From positions 1 through 15,356 of the forward strand of contig DFGZ01000065.1 of NCBI GenBank assembly GCA_002371295.1: DNA of 15,356 bases. The letters are read 5' to 3'. The notes under the pieces are model-generated. The model searched no databases and had not been told where the DNA came from. It saw nothing but the letters and a program-made list of their open reading frames with translations. This DNA is from Oribacterium sp. UBA3737. GTDB lineage: Bacteria > Bacillota_A > Clostridia > Lachnospirales > Lachnospiraceae. Below, piece by piece: positions 5,409 to 12,013 of the stretch. Position 1 is the stretch's first letter. Each line of letters starts with the position of its first letter. A program made the position numbers and the translations under genes.

Positions 5409-7876
5409 TGCGTTATAAAGTAGATGTTGCAGTACATAGAGAAGGAAAGATAACCTTCCTTGGCTGGGCATTCGGTAAAGATCCGGAAACACCGGTGAAG
5501 TACAGTGTTTTAGACGGGAATGGAAAACCGGTGGAAGGAACCGTGGTTGAGTCCGTGAGACGGGACGAGGTTGTGGAAGCCTTTTTCAAGGACTATGAAA
5601 AGGAGCACGGACCCATAAACAGGGAACTGGGCTTTGACATTAACACCCCCTATCAGAAGGGAGAGACCAGATATCTCGTTATCGAGGTGGACGGAAAGAC
5701 CAAAAAAGTAAAGTTTGACGACGGTATACTTGAGGCCTTCAATTCCGTTGCCCACAAAAAAAGAGAGAAGCTCATGGCTTTGTTCCACTGGGAGACGGTG
5801 GAAGTGGCGTGGGACTATTTTAAGGACCACGGCTTCAGGGCTCTCTGGAAGAAGAGTCTTCACCGTCTGAAGGGCATACAGGAAGATTACGATTATAATG
5901 AGTGGTATAAAAAGGTAAAGGTAACGGAGGAAGAGCTGGAGAAGCAGCGTAACACCATTCTCCCGGTTCAGCCGAAGTTCTCCATAGTTATCCCTGTATA
6001 CGCAACTCCCGAAAAGTTCCTGAGGAAGATGCTCTTATCCATCGCGAATCAGACCTACAGGAATTTTGAAGTCTGCGTGGCGGATGCCACACCCTACGAA
6101 AAGTACACAAAGGCTGAGGCTGCGGGAAAGCTCCCTAAGGAGGTTCTTCAGGAATTCAAGGATAAGGATCCAAGATTCAGATTCAAGGTACTGGATCAGA
6201 ATCTCGGTATTTCTGACAATACCAATGCCGCCATCAATATGGCAGAGGGGGACTTCATCGTATTCGCAGACCATGATGATGAGCTGGAGACTGATGCGCT
6301 CTTCGAATGTGCAAGGACTGTAAATGAGCATCCCGACGCCGAGATGATCTATTCCGATGAGGATAAGATAGATTTTGAGGACACTTACTACTTTGAACCT
6401 CACTTCAAGAGTGATTTCAATCCGGACCTCCTTCGCTCGGTCAATTATGTGTGCCACCTTCTGGTACTTAAAAGAGAACTTCTCGATGCCATAGCCGAGA
6501 CAGACGAGGACGGAAACAAAATCTACGAGAGAAAGGCTTATGACGGAGCTCAGGACCACGACCTTATTTTGAGAGCGGTGGAAAAAGCTCAGGAGATGGA
6601 AAAGGTGAAGACCGGGGGAGACCCCGAAAAGCTTTCGGAAGAAGACAGAAAGCTTCTCAGAGAGGGCCGATTCACAAGCTCCAACATCTGTCATATTCAG
6701 AAGTCACTCTATCATTGGAGATCACATCAGGCCTCCACTGCACAGCATCCGGAGGCAAAGCTTTATGCCTTCGATGCGGGAGCAAGAGCGGTCTACGATC
6801 ACTGTAAGAGACTGGGGCTTCCGGTAAAGAAGGTGGAGAAGGGCATTACCTACGGCTTCTATCATACGGTTTATGAAAACACTCAGCCTCTCATATCCGT
6901 CATCATCCCGAACAAGGATCATACGGCGGACCTTGATAAGGCAATTCAGTCTCTTGCGGGATCCGGCTATAAGAACCTAGAGTTCATAGTGGTTGAGAAC
7001 AATTCTGATCAGGAAGAGACCTGGAAGTACTATGCTGATATACAGAAACAGTACCCTGTTGACAGTTACATCGGGGAAACAGGAGAAGAGATAAAGAAGG
7101 CAGGACAGACAGAGCTGCCGGAATCTGCTGCGACTGCTGCCACTGACATCCACCTTGCCAAACCTACAGTACGGGTTGTGAAGTGGCAGGGTCCATTCAA
7201 CTATTCAGCCATCAACAACTTCGGCGTGAAGTTCTCAAGAGGAGAGTATATCCTCTTCCTGAACAACGACATCGAGCTTATAGAGCCGGATTCCATAGAC
7301 GAGATGATAGGCTATGTGCAGCGGGAGGATGTGGGTATCTGCGGAGCCAGACTCCTCTATCCGGATGAAGATATCCAGCATGCGGGAGTCATCATGGGGA
7401 TGGGAGGCATCGCCGGTGCGGCATTTGTACGTACCCATGATGCGGAACTTTCCTATATGCACAGAGCCAAGTGCGTTCAGGACTATTCATGTGTGACCGC
7501 AGCCTGCCTTCTCACAAAGAGAAAGCTCTTTGATGAGGTGGGAGGCTATACGGAAGAGCTTGCTGTTGCTTTCAATGACGTTGATTTCTGCATGAAGATA
7601 AGAGCTCTCGGAAAGCTGGTGGTCTATAACCCCTACGCAAAGTTCTATCACTACGAATCAAAGTCCAGAGGCCTGGAGGATACACCGGAAAAGGTGGCCA
7701 GATTCAACAGCGAAATAGTGAAATTCGCAAAGCGCTGGCCTGAATGCCTGAGGTACGGAGACCCTTATTACAATCCGGCCCTTACCTTCATGAAGTCAAA
7801 CTTCACACTGAAGAATCTTGACAAGGAAAAGGTAGGAGAACCCTTCAGGATGGATATTCTGAAGGATATAGTCTGA
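5405..7876 (+). CDS. Large two-domain GT2 glycosyltransferase with N-terminal accessory domain
   Basis: This 823-residue protein has two GT-A domains in tandem. Residues 1 to about 185 form a beta-rich accessory region (ITFLGWAF, then DEVVEAF and ELGFDINTPY) and a basic helical part. Domain 1 starts at residue 193 (SIVIPVYAT) and has the metal-binding cluster DHDDE at 289-293, SDEDKID, and AQDHDLILR. Domain 2 starts at about 496 (LISVIIPNKDH) and has FNYSAINNFG, LNNDIEL at 619-625, DIQHAG and FNDVDFCMK. Tandem GT2 proteins of this kind often build rhamnose-rich or other wall glycans by adding two different linkages. There are no membrane helices. Hydrophilic insertions occur near residues 397-425 and 540-570. 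The start is ATGATG: AAGGA (5396-5400) is only 4 nt from the first ATG and 7 nt from the second (5408), so the second codon may be the real start. Donor and acceptor cannot be read from sequence. Confidence 0.85.
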   Translation: MMRYKVDVAVHREGKITFLGWAFGKDPETPVKYSVLDGNGKPVEGTVVESVRRDEVVEAFFKDYEKEHGPINRELGFDINTPYQKGETRYLVIEVDGKTKKVKFDDGILEAFNSVAHKKREKLMALFHWETVEVAWDYFKDHGFRALWKKSLHRLKGIQEDYDYNEWYKKVKVTEEELEKQRNTILPVQPKFSIVIPVYATPEKFLRKMLLSIANQTYRNFEVCVADATPYEKYTKAEAAGKLPKEVLQEFKDKDPRFRFKVLDQNLGISDNTNAAINMAEGDFIVFADHDDELETDALFECARTVNEHPDAEMIYSDEDKIDFEDTYYFEPHFKSDFNPDLLRSVNYVCHLLVLKRELLDAIAETDEDGNKIYERKAYDGAQDHDLILRAVEKAQEMEKVKTGGDPEKLSEEDRKLLREGRFTSSNICHIQKSLYHWRSHQASTAQHPEAKLYAFDAGARAVYDHCKRLGLPVKKVEKGITYGFYHTVYENTQPLISVIIPNKDHTADLDKAIQSLAGSGYKNLEFIVVENNSDQEETWKYYADIQKQYPVDSYIGETGEEIKKAGQTELPESAATAATDIHLAKPTVRVVKWQGPFNYSAINNFGVKFSRGEYILFLNNDIELIEPDSIDEMIGYVQREDVGICGARLLYPDEDIQHAGVIMGMGGIAGAAFVRTHDAELSYMHRAKCVQDYSCVTAACLLTKRKLFDEVGGYTEELAVAFNDVDFCMKIRALGKLVVYNPYAKFYHYESKSRGLEDTPEKVARFNSEIVKFAKRWPECLRYGDPYYNPALTFMKSNFTLKNLDKEKVGEPFRMDILKDIV

Positions 7877-7884
7877 ATTACTAG

Positions 7885-7915
7885 AAGAGGATGCTGAAAA
7901 AGCATCCTCTTTTTT
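7885..7915 (+). terminator. Strong intrinsic terminator after the glycosyltransferase operon
   Basis: AAGAGGATGCT (7885-7895) and AGCATCCTCTT (7901-7911) form a perfect 11-bp stem with a 5-nt loop. The 3' arm runs into a T-tract ending near 7915. It lies 8 nt after the stop codon and closes the unit that starts near 4234. Confidence 0.92.
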
Positions 7916-7918
7916 GGC

Positions 7919-7975
7919 CTATTAAGAAAATTCTAATATCATTTTTATGGAAATTTTTAAAAACGGGAGTATACT
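7919..7975 (+). promoter_or_regulatory. Candidate promoter/operator region before the phosphoglycosyl transferase gene
   Basis: After the terminator comes a near-palindrome, TTAAGAA then AA then TTCTAA (7922-7936), which includes one TAAGAA box also found five times upstream of 12014. TATACT at 7970-7975 is a good -10 match with no convincing -35. If used, transcription would start within a few nt of the ATG at 7982. GGGAG at 7965-7969 is a rather distant ribosome site, 12 nt away. Leadered and near-leaderless expression are both possible. Confidence 0.35.
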
Positions 7976-7981
7976 TCCATT

Positions 7982-9397
7982 ATGATTAAAGATAACCAAC
8001 AATTTTTAAACCACTTTCATGTGGTTCTTGATGCGGTGGTCATCGCCGCAGCCTATGCTTTGGCATGGTACCTGCTCATAGCATCGCCCATTTTCCCGGA
8101 GGGACACGGTGTACTCCCGCCGGATGTATATTTCAGGGCTCTCATTCCGGTGGTTCCGGGATATATGATCCTGTATTGGGTGTTTCATCTGTACGAACCC
8201 AAACGGACCAGGACAAAAAGAAAAGAGTTCATAAATATAGTTGAGGCTAATGTTGTTGGCCTCATGATTTTTGCGTCCGTACTTTTCGCTTTCAGACGTT
8301 CGGGCTATTTTGCTAACTTCTCCACCAGGATGATCACAGCCTTCTGTGTATTCAACATCATTGCCACCACAGTAGAGAGATTCGGTATCAGATTTATCCT
8401 TACCAGGATGAGAAGAAAGGGCTTTAACCAGAAACACATCATGCTCGTGGGCTTTTCGGATGTTTCCGACCTGTTCATAGACGCCTGCCGCAGAAACCCC
8501 GACTGGGGTTATAAAATCTACGGAATAGTTGATGACATTGCAGAGACCGGCGCTTCCTGCAAAGGCGTAAAGGTAGTGGGAAAGATCAGGGATCTGGAAG
8601 AGATACTGGCAGGCAACACCATAGATGAGATAGCCATCACACTTCCCCTTGCGGCCTACGAAAAGCTGGGAGGCATAGTGGCGGTCTGCGAGAAATCCGG
8701 AGTACACACAAAGTTTATTCCCGATTACAACAACATCATACCGTCACGTCCGGTGACGGAAGATATGGACGGACTTCCGGTCATAAATATAAGAAACGTT
8801 CCCCTCACGGATCCTGTGAAGGCAGCAGCCAAGAGAACCATAGACATCATAGGCTCACTCTTCGGCATCATCATCTTCAGCCCCATCATGCTTACGGTGG
8901 CGGTACTCATCAAGCTTTCATCCCCGGGACCCATCATATTCAAACAGGAAAGAGTGGGACTTCACAACAAGCCCTTTATGATGTATAAATTCCGCTCCAT
9001 GGTAGAGCAGAAGCCTGAGGACGAGAAGAAGGGCTGGACCACACCGGGAGACCCGAGAGTCACCAAGATAGGTAAATTCATAAGAAAAACATCCATAGAT
9101 GAATTTCCCCAGTTCTTCAATGTATTTATGGGAAGCATGTCTCTGGTAGGACCGAGACCGGAGCGCACCCAGTTCGTGGAGATGTTCAGGGAAGAGATAC
9201 CCCGCTACATGATAAAGCACCAGGTAAGACCCGGCATGACAGGCTGGGCTCAGATAAACGGTCTGAGAGGCGACACCTCCATCCATGAGCGTGTCAGATA
9301 CGACATCTGGTATATAGAGAACTGGAGTATGGAGCTGGACATAAAAATCATGTTTTTGACCATATTTAAAGGATTTGTTAATAAAAATGCTTACTGA
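7982..9397 (+). CDS. Undecaprenyl-phosphate sugar-1-phosphate transferase (WbaP/WcaJ-type, initiating enzyme)
   Basis: This 471-residue protein transfers a sugar 1-phosphate from a nucleotide sugar to undecaprenyl phosphate and so starts glycan repeat synthesis. Four hydrophobic helices occupy the first 145 or so residues. A CoA-binding-like Rossmann region follows (HIMLVGFSDVSDLFI through the CKGVKVVGKI stretch). A fifth hydrophobic segment with RTIDIIGSLFG begins near residue 285. The catalytic bacterial sugar transferase domain has QERVGL, MYKFRSM, the Asp-Glu dyad 373-374 in TSIDEFPQFFNV, SLVGPRPER, and RPGMTGWAQINGLRG. All hallmark residues of the phosphoglycosyl transferase family are present and the length is normal, so I expect activity. 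The sugar cannot be predicted. It is separated by terminator and promoter-like sequence from the glycosyltransferase genes, so it is probably a distinct transcription unit. Confidence 0.92.
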   Translation: MIKDNQQFLNHFHVVLDAVVIAAAYALAWYLLIASPIFPEGHGVLPPDVYFRALIPVVPGYMILYWVFHLYEPKRTRTKRKEFINIVEANVVGLMIFASVLFAFRRSGYFANFSTRMITAFCVFNIIATTVERFGIRFILTRMRRKGFNQKHIMLVGFSDVSDLFIDACRRNPDWGYKIYGIVDDIAETGASCKGVKVVGKIRDLEEILAGNTIDEIAITLPLAAYEKLGGIVAVCEKSGVHTKFIPDYNNIIPSRPVTEDMDGLPVINIRNVPLTDPVKAAAKRTIDIIGSLFGIIIFSPIMLTVAVLIKLSSPGPIIFKQERVGLHNKPFMMYKFRSMVEQKPEDEKKGWTTPGDPRVTKIGKFIRKTSIDEFPQFFNVFMGSMSLVGPRPERTQFVEMFREEIPRYMIKHQVRPGMTGWAQINGLRGDTSIHERVRYDIWYIENWSMELDIKIMFLTIFKGFVNKNAY

Positions 9398-9420
9398 TTC
9401 CGGGCTTCAGCAGATATTGT

Positions 9421-9449
9421 TTGCCGAATCGGTATATATGTGATAAAAT
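9421..9449 (+). promoter_or_regulatory. Candidate extended -10 promoter for the LCP gene
   Basis: TTGCCG (9421-9426) and TAAAAT (9444-9449) are 17 nt apart, and TGA immediately before the hexamer gives the extended -10 TGN. The predicted start near 9456 would give a leader of about 98 nt containing the two hairpins described separately. Confidence 0.55.
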
Positions 9450-9471
9450 GCCGATGTTTTGTAAGCTAAAG

Positions 9472-9533
9472 ACATTTTTCTGTGCAAGAAAATGTGGAAT
9501 TACCAGAACCCCGGAGTTCCTGCCGGAACCCCG
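9472..9533 (+). promoter_or_regulatory. Two-hairpin 5' leader upstream of the LCP gene
   Basis: Hairpin 1 (9472-9495) pairs ACATTTT with AAAATGT and continues through a bulge into CT/AG. Hairpin 2 (9512-9533) pairs CGGAGTTCC with GGAACCCCG around a TGCC loop with one mismatch. The octamer GAACCCCG occurs twice, at 9506-9513 and 9526-9533. The first copy can also pair with GGAGTTC, so two mutually exclusive folds exist. No T-tract follows either stem. The ribosome site GAGGA (9542-9546) begins 9 nt after hairpin 2. Confidence 0.5.
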
Positions 9534-9553
9534 CAGATAATGAGGATTGATAG

Positions 9554-11677
9554 ATGGCATTAGATAATGGCAAGGAGACCAGACGTCCCCACTCCCAAGA
9601 GGATACGGACACCAGACGTCAAAGGGAACTTGAAGACAGGATAGTTAATGATAAGGACATGGGGGATAAGCTCATGGCGAATGCTGTGAGACCTCAGAGG
9701 ATGATAAATGACCCGGAGCTTAGTGCTGAGCCGGTCAGGGGACATGCTCCCGAAAAACCGTCCTCCGATAGAATATCTTCCGATAGGACAACTTCAAAAC
9801 CGGCTTCGTCTGAAAGGCTCTCTTCCGAAGGGACGCCCGGCAGAAGAGCTGCTTCTGAAGCTTCCTCCGGAAAAGGAAACGTAAACAGAGAACCTGTTCG
9901 TAAGGCGAAACCTTCGGTGATAACACTCAATGACACATCGGAAGTTGAACATGACATCGAATTCGCCAAAAAGATGCGTGACAAGAAAAAGAAAGCTGTC
10001 CGCACCAAGTACCTGCTCATGGCGGTTGTGGAAATACTGACACTTATCTGTATCTTCGGCTTCGGATCAGTTTACAGATACATGAACATGACCCAGGCTG
10101 TTGAATTCGACGTATCAAAGGTACAGAACAACAACATTGACATAACCCAGAAGCAGAAGATGTCAGGCTACTGGACAGTTGCGGTATTCGGCGTAGACTC
10201 CCGTGACGGAGGAGTCGGAAGAGGTGCCAATGCTGACGTTCAGATCATCTGCAACGTGGATATGGCCACAGGCGACGTAAAACTGGTATCGGTATACAGA
10301 GATACCTACCTTAAGACCGGATCCAGCAACAGATATGCGAAGATCAACGAAGCCTATGCCATAGGCGGACCTGAGCAGGCTGTTGCTGCCCTTAACAGCA
10401 ATCTGGACCTTAACATCGAAAACTATGTGACCTTCAACTGGAAGGCAGTGGCGGATACCATCGACATGCTGGGTGGAGTTGACATCGATATCACGGATAA
10501 GGAATTCTACTATATGAATGCCTACATCCACGAGACTTCAGTGAAGGCCGGTATCAACGAGAAGAACCCGGCTGCCAACTATATAAAGAAGGCGGGTCCT
10601 CAGCACCTTACGGGTGTTCAGGCCGTTGCCTATGCAAGACTCAGATACATGGACAGTGACTTCGAAAGAACCAGACGTCAGAGAGAAGTCATTTCCCAGT
10701 GCCTTGACAATGCCAAGAAGGCTGACCTGGCAACGCTCACGTCCATCATAGATGCAGTGCTTCCTCAGGTGGCATTCAACATCGATGCAGGAGATATAGT
10801 AGAGCTTGCGAAGGGAATCTCGAGATACAACATCAAGGAGTCCGCAGGTTTCCCGAAGGATATCAAGGATCAGATGATGGGCAAGAAGGGAGACTGCGTA
10901 ATCCCTGTAACCCTTGTTTCCAATGTAAAGTGGCTTCACAGCGTGCTCTTCGATGATGAGGACTATAAGGTATCAAATGCAGTAGAGACCTACTCTCAGA
11001 AGATTTCTGATGATTCAGGCTACTATGCGAGCCATAAGGATGAGACCTCAAGCTCAAAGAAGGAAAAGTATACAGAAGAGGAGACGGAGGAGTCGGATGA
11101 CTCAGAGTCAGACGGCAGCAAGAAGACTGTAAAGGAAACTGATAAGGATGGTTACGTAATTGCCGGTACAGACGAGGACGGAAACACCATCTATCAGACC
11201 GATGCAGACGGAAACAAGGTGAAGTCTTCCGATAAGAATAAGACAAAATCCGAAAAGTCCGAAACCGAGGAAGGTGATGAGACTGACGAGGATGAGGATA
11301 CAGAGGAAACCGAGGCAGAGACCGATGAGGACGGCAATGTCATAGAGACATCCAAATCCACAAAGGAATCAACAACAGAGCATGGTCCTGCCGCTGAGGA
11401 AACCATCGCGGATAAGGATAATAAGGAAACTAAGTCCTCTGATAAGGAGACAAAGTCATCGGATAAGGAAACTACAGCTTCAACAGATGAGACCAAAAAG
11501 TCCTCCGCAGAAGAAACTTCAGGAGCTGTGGTTGAACCGGGACTTATAGATGACGATGATGATGCGGGAGCCGGCCCAAGCGGAGGCAATACATCAACCT
11601 CTGATTCAGCGGGACCCGGATCTGTAACTACAGATACGACGGAAATTGAAGTCGGACCTGTTGTGGGACCTTCATAA
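9554..11677 (+). CDS. LytR-CpsA-Psr (LCP) family glycan ligase with long N- and C-terminal tails
   Basis: LCP proteins transfer lipid-linked glycans onto peptidoglycan outside the membrane. This one has 707 residues. Residues 1-152 are a charged cytoplasmic tail with Ser/Arg-rich segments. Residues 153-175 are one membrane helix (LLMAVVEILTLICIFGFGSV). The LCP domain begins near 204. It shows VFGVDSRDGG with RGANAD (the usual GxDsR and RsD), VSVYRDTYL, KINEAYAIGG, GGVDIDI, GPQHLTGVQAVAYARLRY and DFERTRRQREVI. The Arg and Asp residues that bind pyrophosphate and metal are kept. From about residue 490 to the end is an acidic Ser/Thr/Glu/Lys/Asp tail of about 215 residues with three TDxDGN motifs and no fold I recognise. 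GAGGA is 7 nt before the ATG. Its place after the initiating transferase fits attachment of this locus's polymer to the wall. Confidence 0.9.
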   Translation: MALDNGKETRRPHSQEDTDTRRQRELEDRIVNDKDMGDKLMANAVRPQRMINDPELSAEPVRGHAPEKPSSDRISSDRTTSKPASSERLSSEGTPGRRAASEASSGKGNVNREPVRKAKPSVITLNDTSEVEHDIEFAKKMRDKKKKAVRTKYLLMAVVEILTLICIFGFGSVYRYMNMTQAVEFDVSKVQNNNIDITQKQKMSGYWTVAVFGVDSRDGGVGRGANADVQIICNVDMATGDVKLVSVYRDTYLKTGSSNRYAKINEAYAIGGPEQAVAALNSNLDLNIENYVTFNWKAVADTIDMLGGVDIDITDKEFYYMNAYIHETSVKAGINEKNPAANYIKKAGPQHLTGVQAVAYARLRYMDSDFERTRRQREVISQCLDNAKKADLATLTSIIDAVLPQVAFNIDAGDIVELAKGISRYNIKESAGFPKDIKDQMMGKKGDCVIPVTLVSNVKWLHSVLFDDEDYKVSNAVETYSQKISDDSGYYASHKDETSSSKKEKYTEEETEESDDSESDGSKKTVKETDKDGYVIAGTDEDGNTIYQTDADGNKVKSSDKNKTKSEKSETEEGDETDEDEDTEETEAETDEDGNVIETSKSTKESTTEHGPAAEETIADKDNKETKSSDKETKSSDKETTASTDETKKSSAEETSGAVVEPGLIDDDDDAGAGPSGGNTSTSDSAGPGSVTTDTTEIEVGPVVGPS

Positions 11678-11685
11678 GGGTTAGT

Positions 11686-11737
11686 AAAAAGCGATCACTC
11701 AAAAGATGAAAAACATCTGTGGGTGACCGCTTTTTAA
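11686..11737 (+). terminator. Strong intrinsic terminator after the LCP gene
   Basis: AAAAAGCG (11686-11693) pairs with CGCTTTTT (11728-11735). After one A/C mismatch, TCAC pairs with GTGA, and an inner AGATG/CATCT stem with an AAAAA loop caps it. The T-run is on the 3' side. The A-tract on the 5' arm could also make it work from the opposite strand. Confidence 0.85.
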
Positions 11738-11742
11738 TTTAT

Positions 11743-11815
11743 TAAGAAAAAGAATGGGAAGTTCTTAGGAAATTCTTATTTTTTGAAAGGGGGTTTCTTA
11801 ATAAATGCGTAAGAA
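11743..11815 (+). promoter_or_regulatory. Cluster of five TTCTTA/TAAGAA boxes
   Basis: TAAGAA occurs at 11743-11748 and 11810-11815, and its complement TTCTTA at 11762-11767, 11773-11778 and 11795-11800. The middle pair is a direct repeat with 5 nt between boxes, an 11-bp period that puts both on one face of the helix. That spacing is typical of OmpR/PhoB-family response regulator sites. The cluster is about 115 nt upstream of the predicted -35 of the next gene. The binding protein is not known. Confidence 0.45.
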
Positions 11816-11929
11816 TCTGAAATCTTTTAGTTATGTACTTAGAAGTGAGGCTATTGTAATATATTGACTGTAATCGAAATGGGATTTTTCATTATTCGTA
11901 CATTCCCTTGGGGTTATTTGAGAAAAGAC
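11816..11929 (+). other. Non-coding remainder of the 336-bp gap before the surface protein gene
   Basis: No ORF with a ribosome site, RNA gene or clear hairpin is visible between the box cluster and the promoter. The sequence is AT-rich. TTGACT at 11864-11869 has no -10 partner at a usable distance. The length of the gap is consistent with an extended upstream regulatory region. Confidence 0.5.
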
Positions 11930-11958
11930 TTGAATAATCGTAGAGTCAGGGGTATAAT
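11930..11958 (+). promoter_or_regulatory. Promoter of the secreted repeat protein gene
   Basis: TTGAAT (11930-11935) and TATAAT (11953-11958) are 17 nt apart. The -10 is perfect and the -35 matches four of six positions. The predicted start near 11965 gives a leader of about 49 nt. Confidence 0.7.
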
Positions 11959-11970
11959 CCCATCGTAATT

Positions 11971-11986
11971 GAGCTTATCAAAGCTC
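11971..11986 (+). promoter_or_regulatory. 5' leader hairpin of the secreted repeat protein mRNA
   Basis: GAGCTT (11971-11976) and AAGCTC (11981-11986) form a perfect 6-bp stem with an ATCA loop, about 6 nt from the predicted transcript start. A hairpin so near the 5' end is a known way to protect abundant mRNAs from decay. An unstructured A-rich stretch and the ribosome site AGGAGAG (11997-12003) follow. Confidence 0.5.
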
Positions 11987-12013
11987 TAAACAAAAAAGGA
12001 GAGTGCATTTATT

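Noticed and set aside
4857..5492. 211-residue minus-strand ORF
   Set aside because: It lies antisense to a well-supported glycosyltransferase gene, with no ribosome site or family resemblance. The same applies to the minus-strand ORFs at 6035-6694 and 8006-8707.
11194..11589. 131-residue Ser/Val-rich minus-strand ORF
   Set aside because: It is the mirror of the low-complexity acidic tail of the LCP gene; its composition is explained by that.
11864..11890. Second promoter starting at TTGACT
   Set aside because: No -10-like hexamer at 16-18 nt. CATTAT lies about 20 nt away, which is too far for a confident call.
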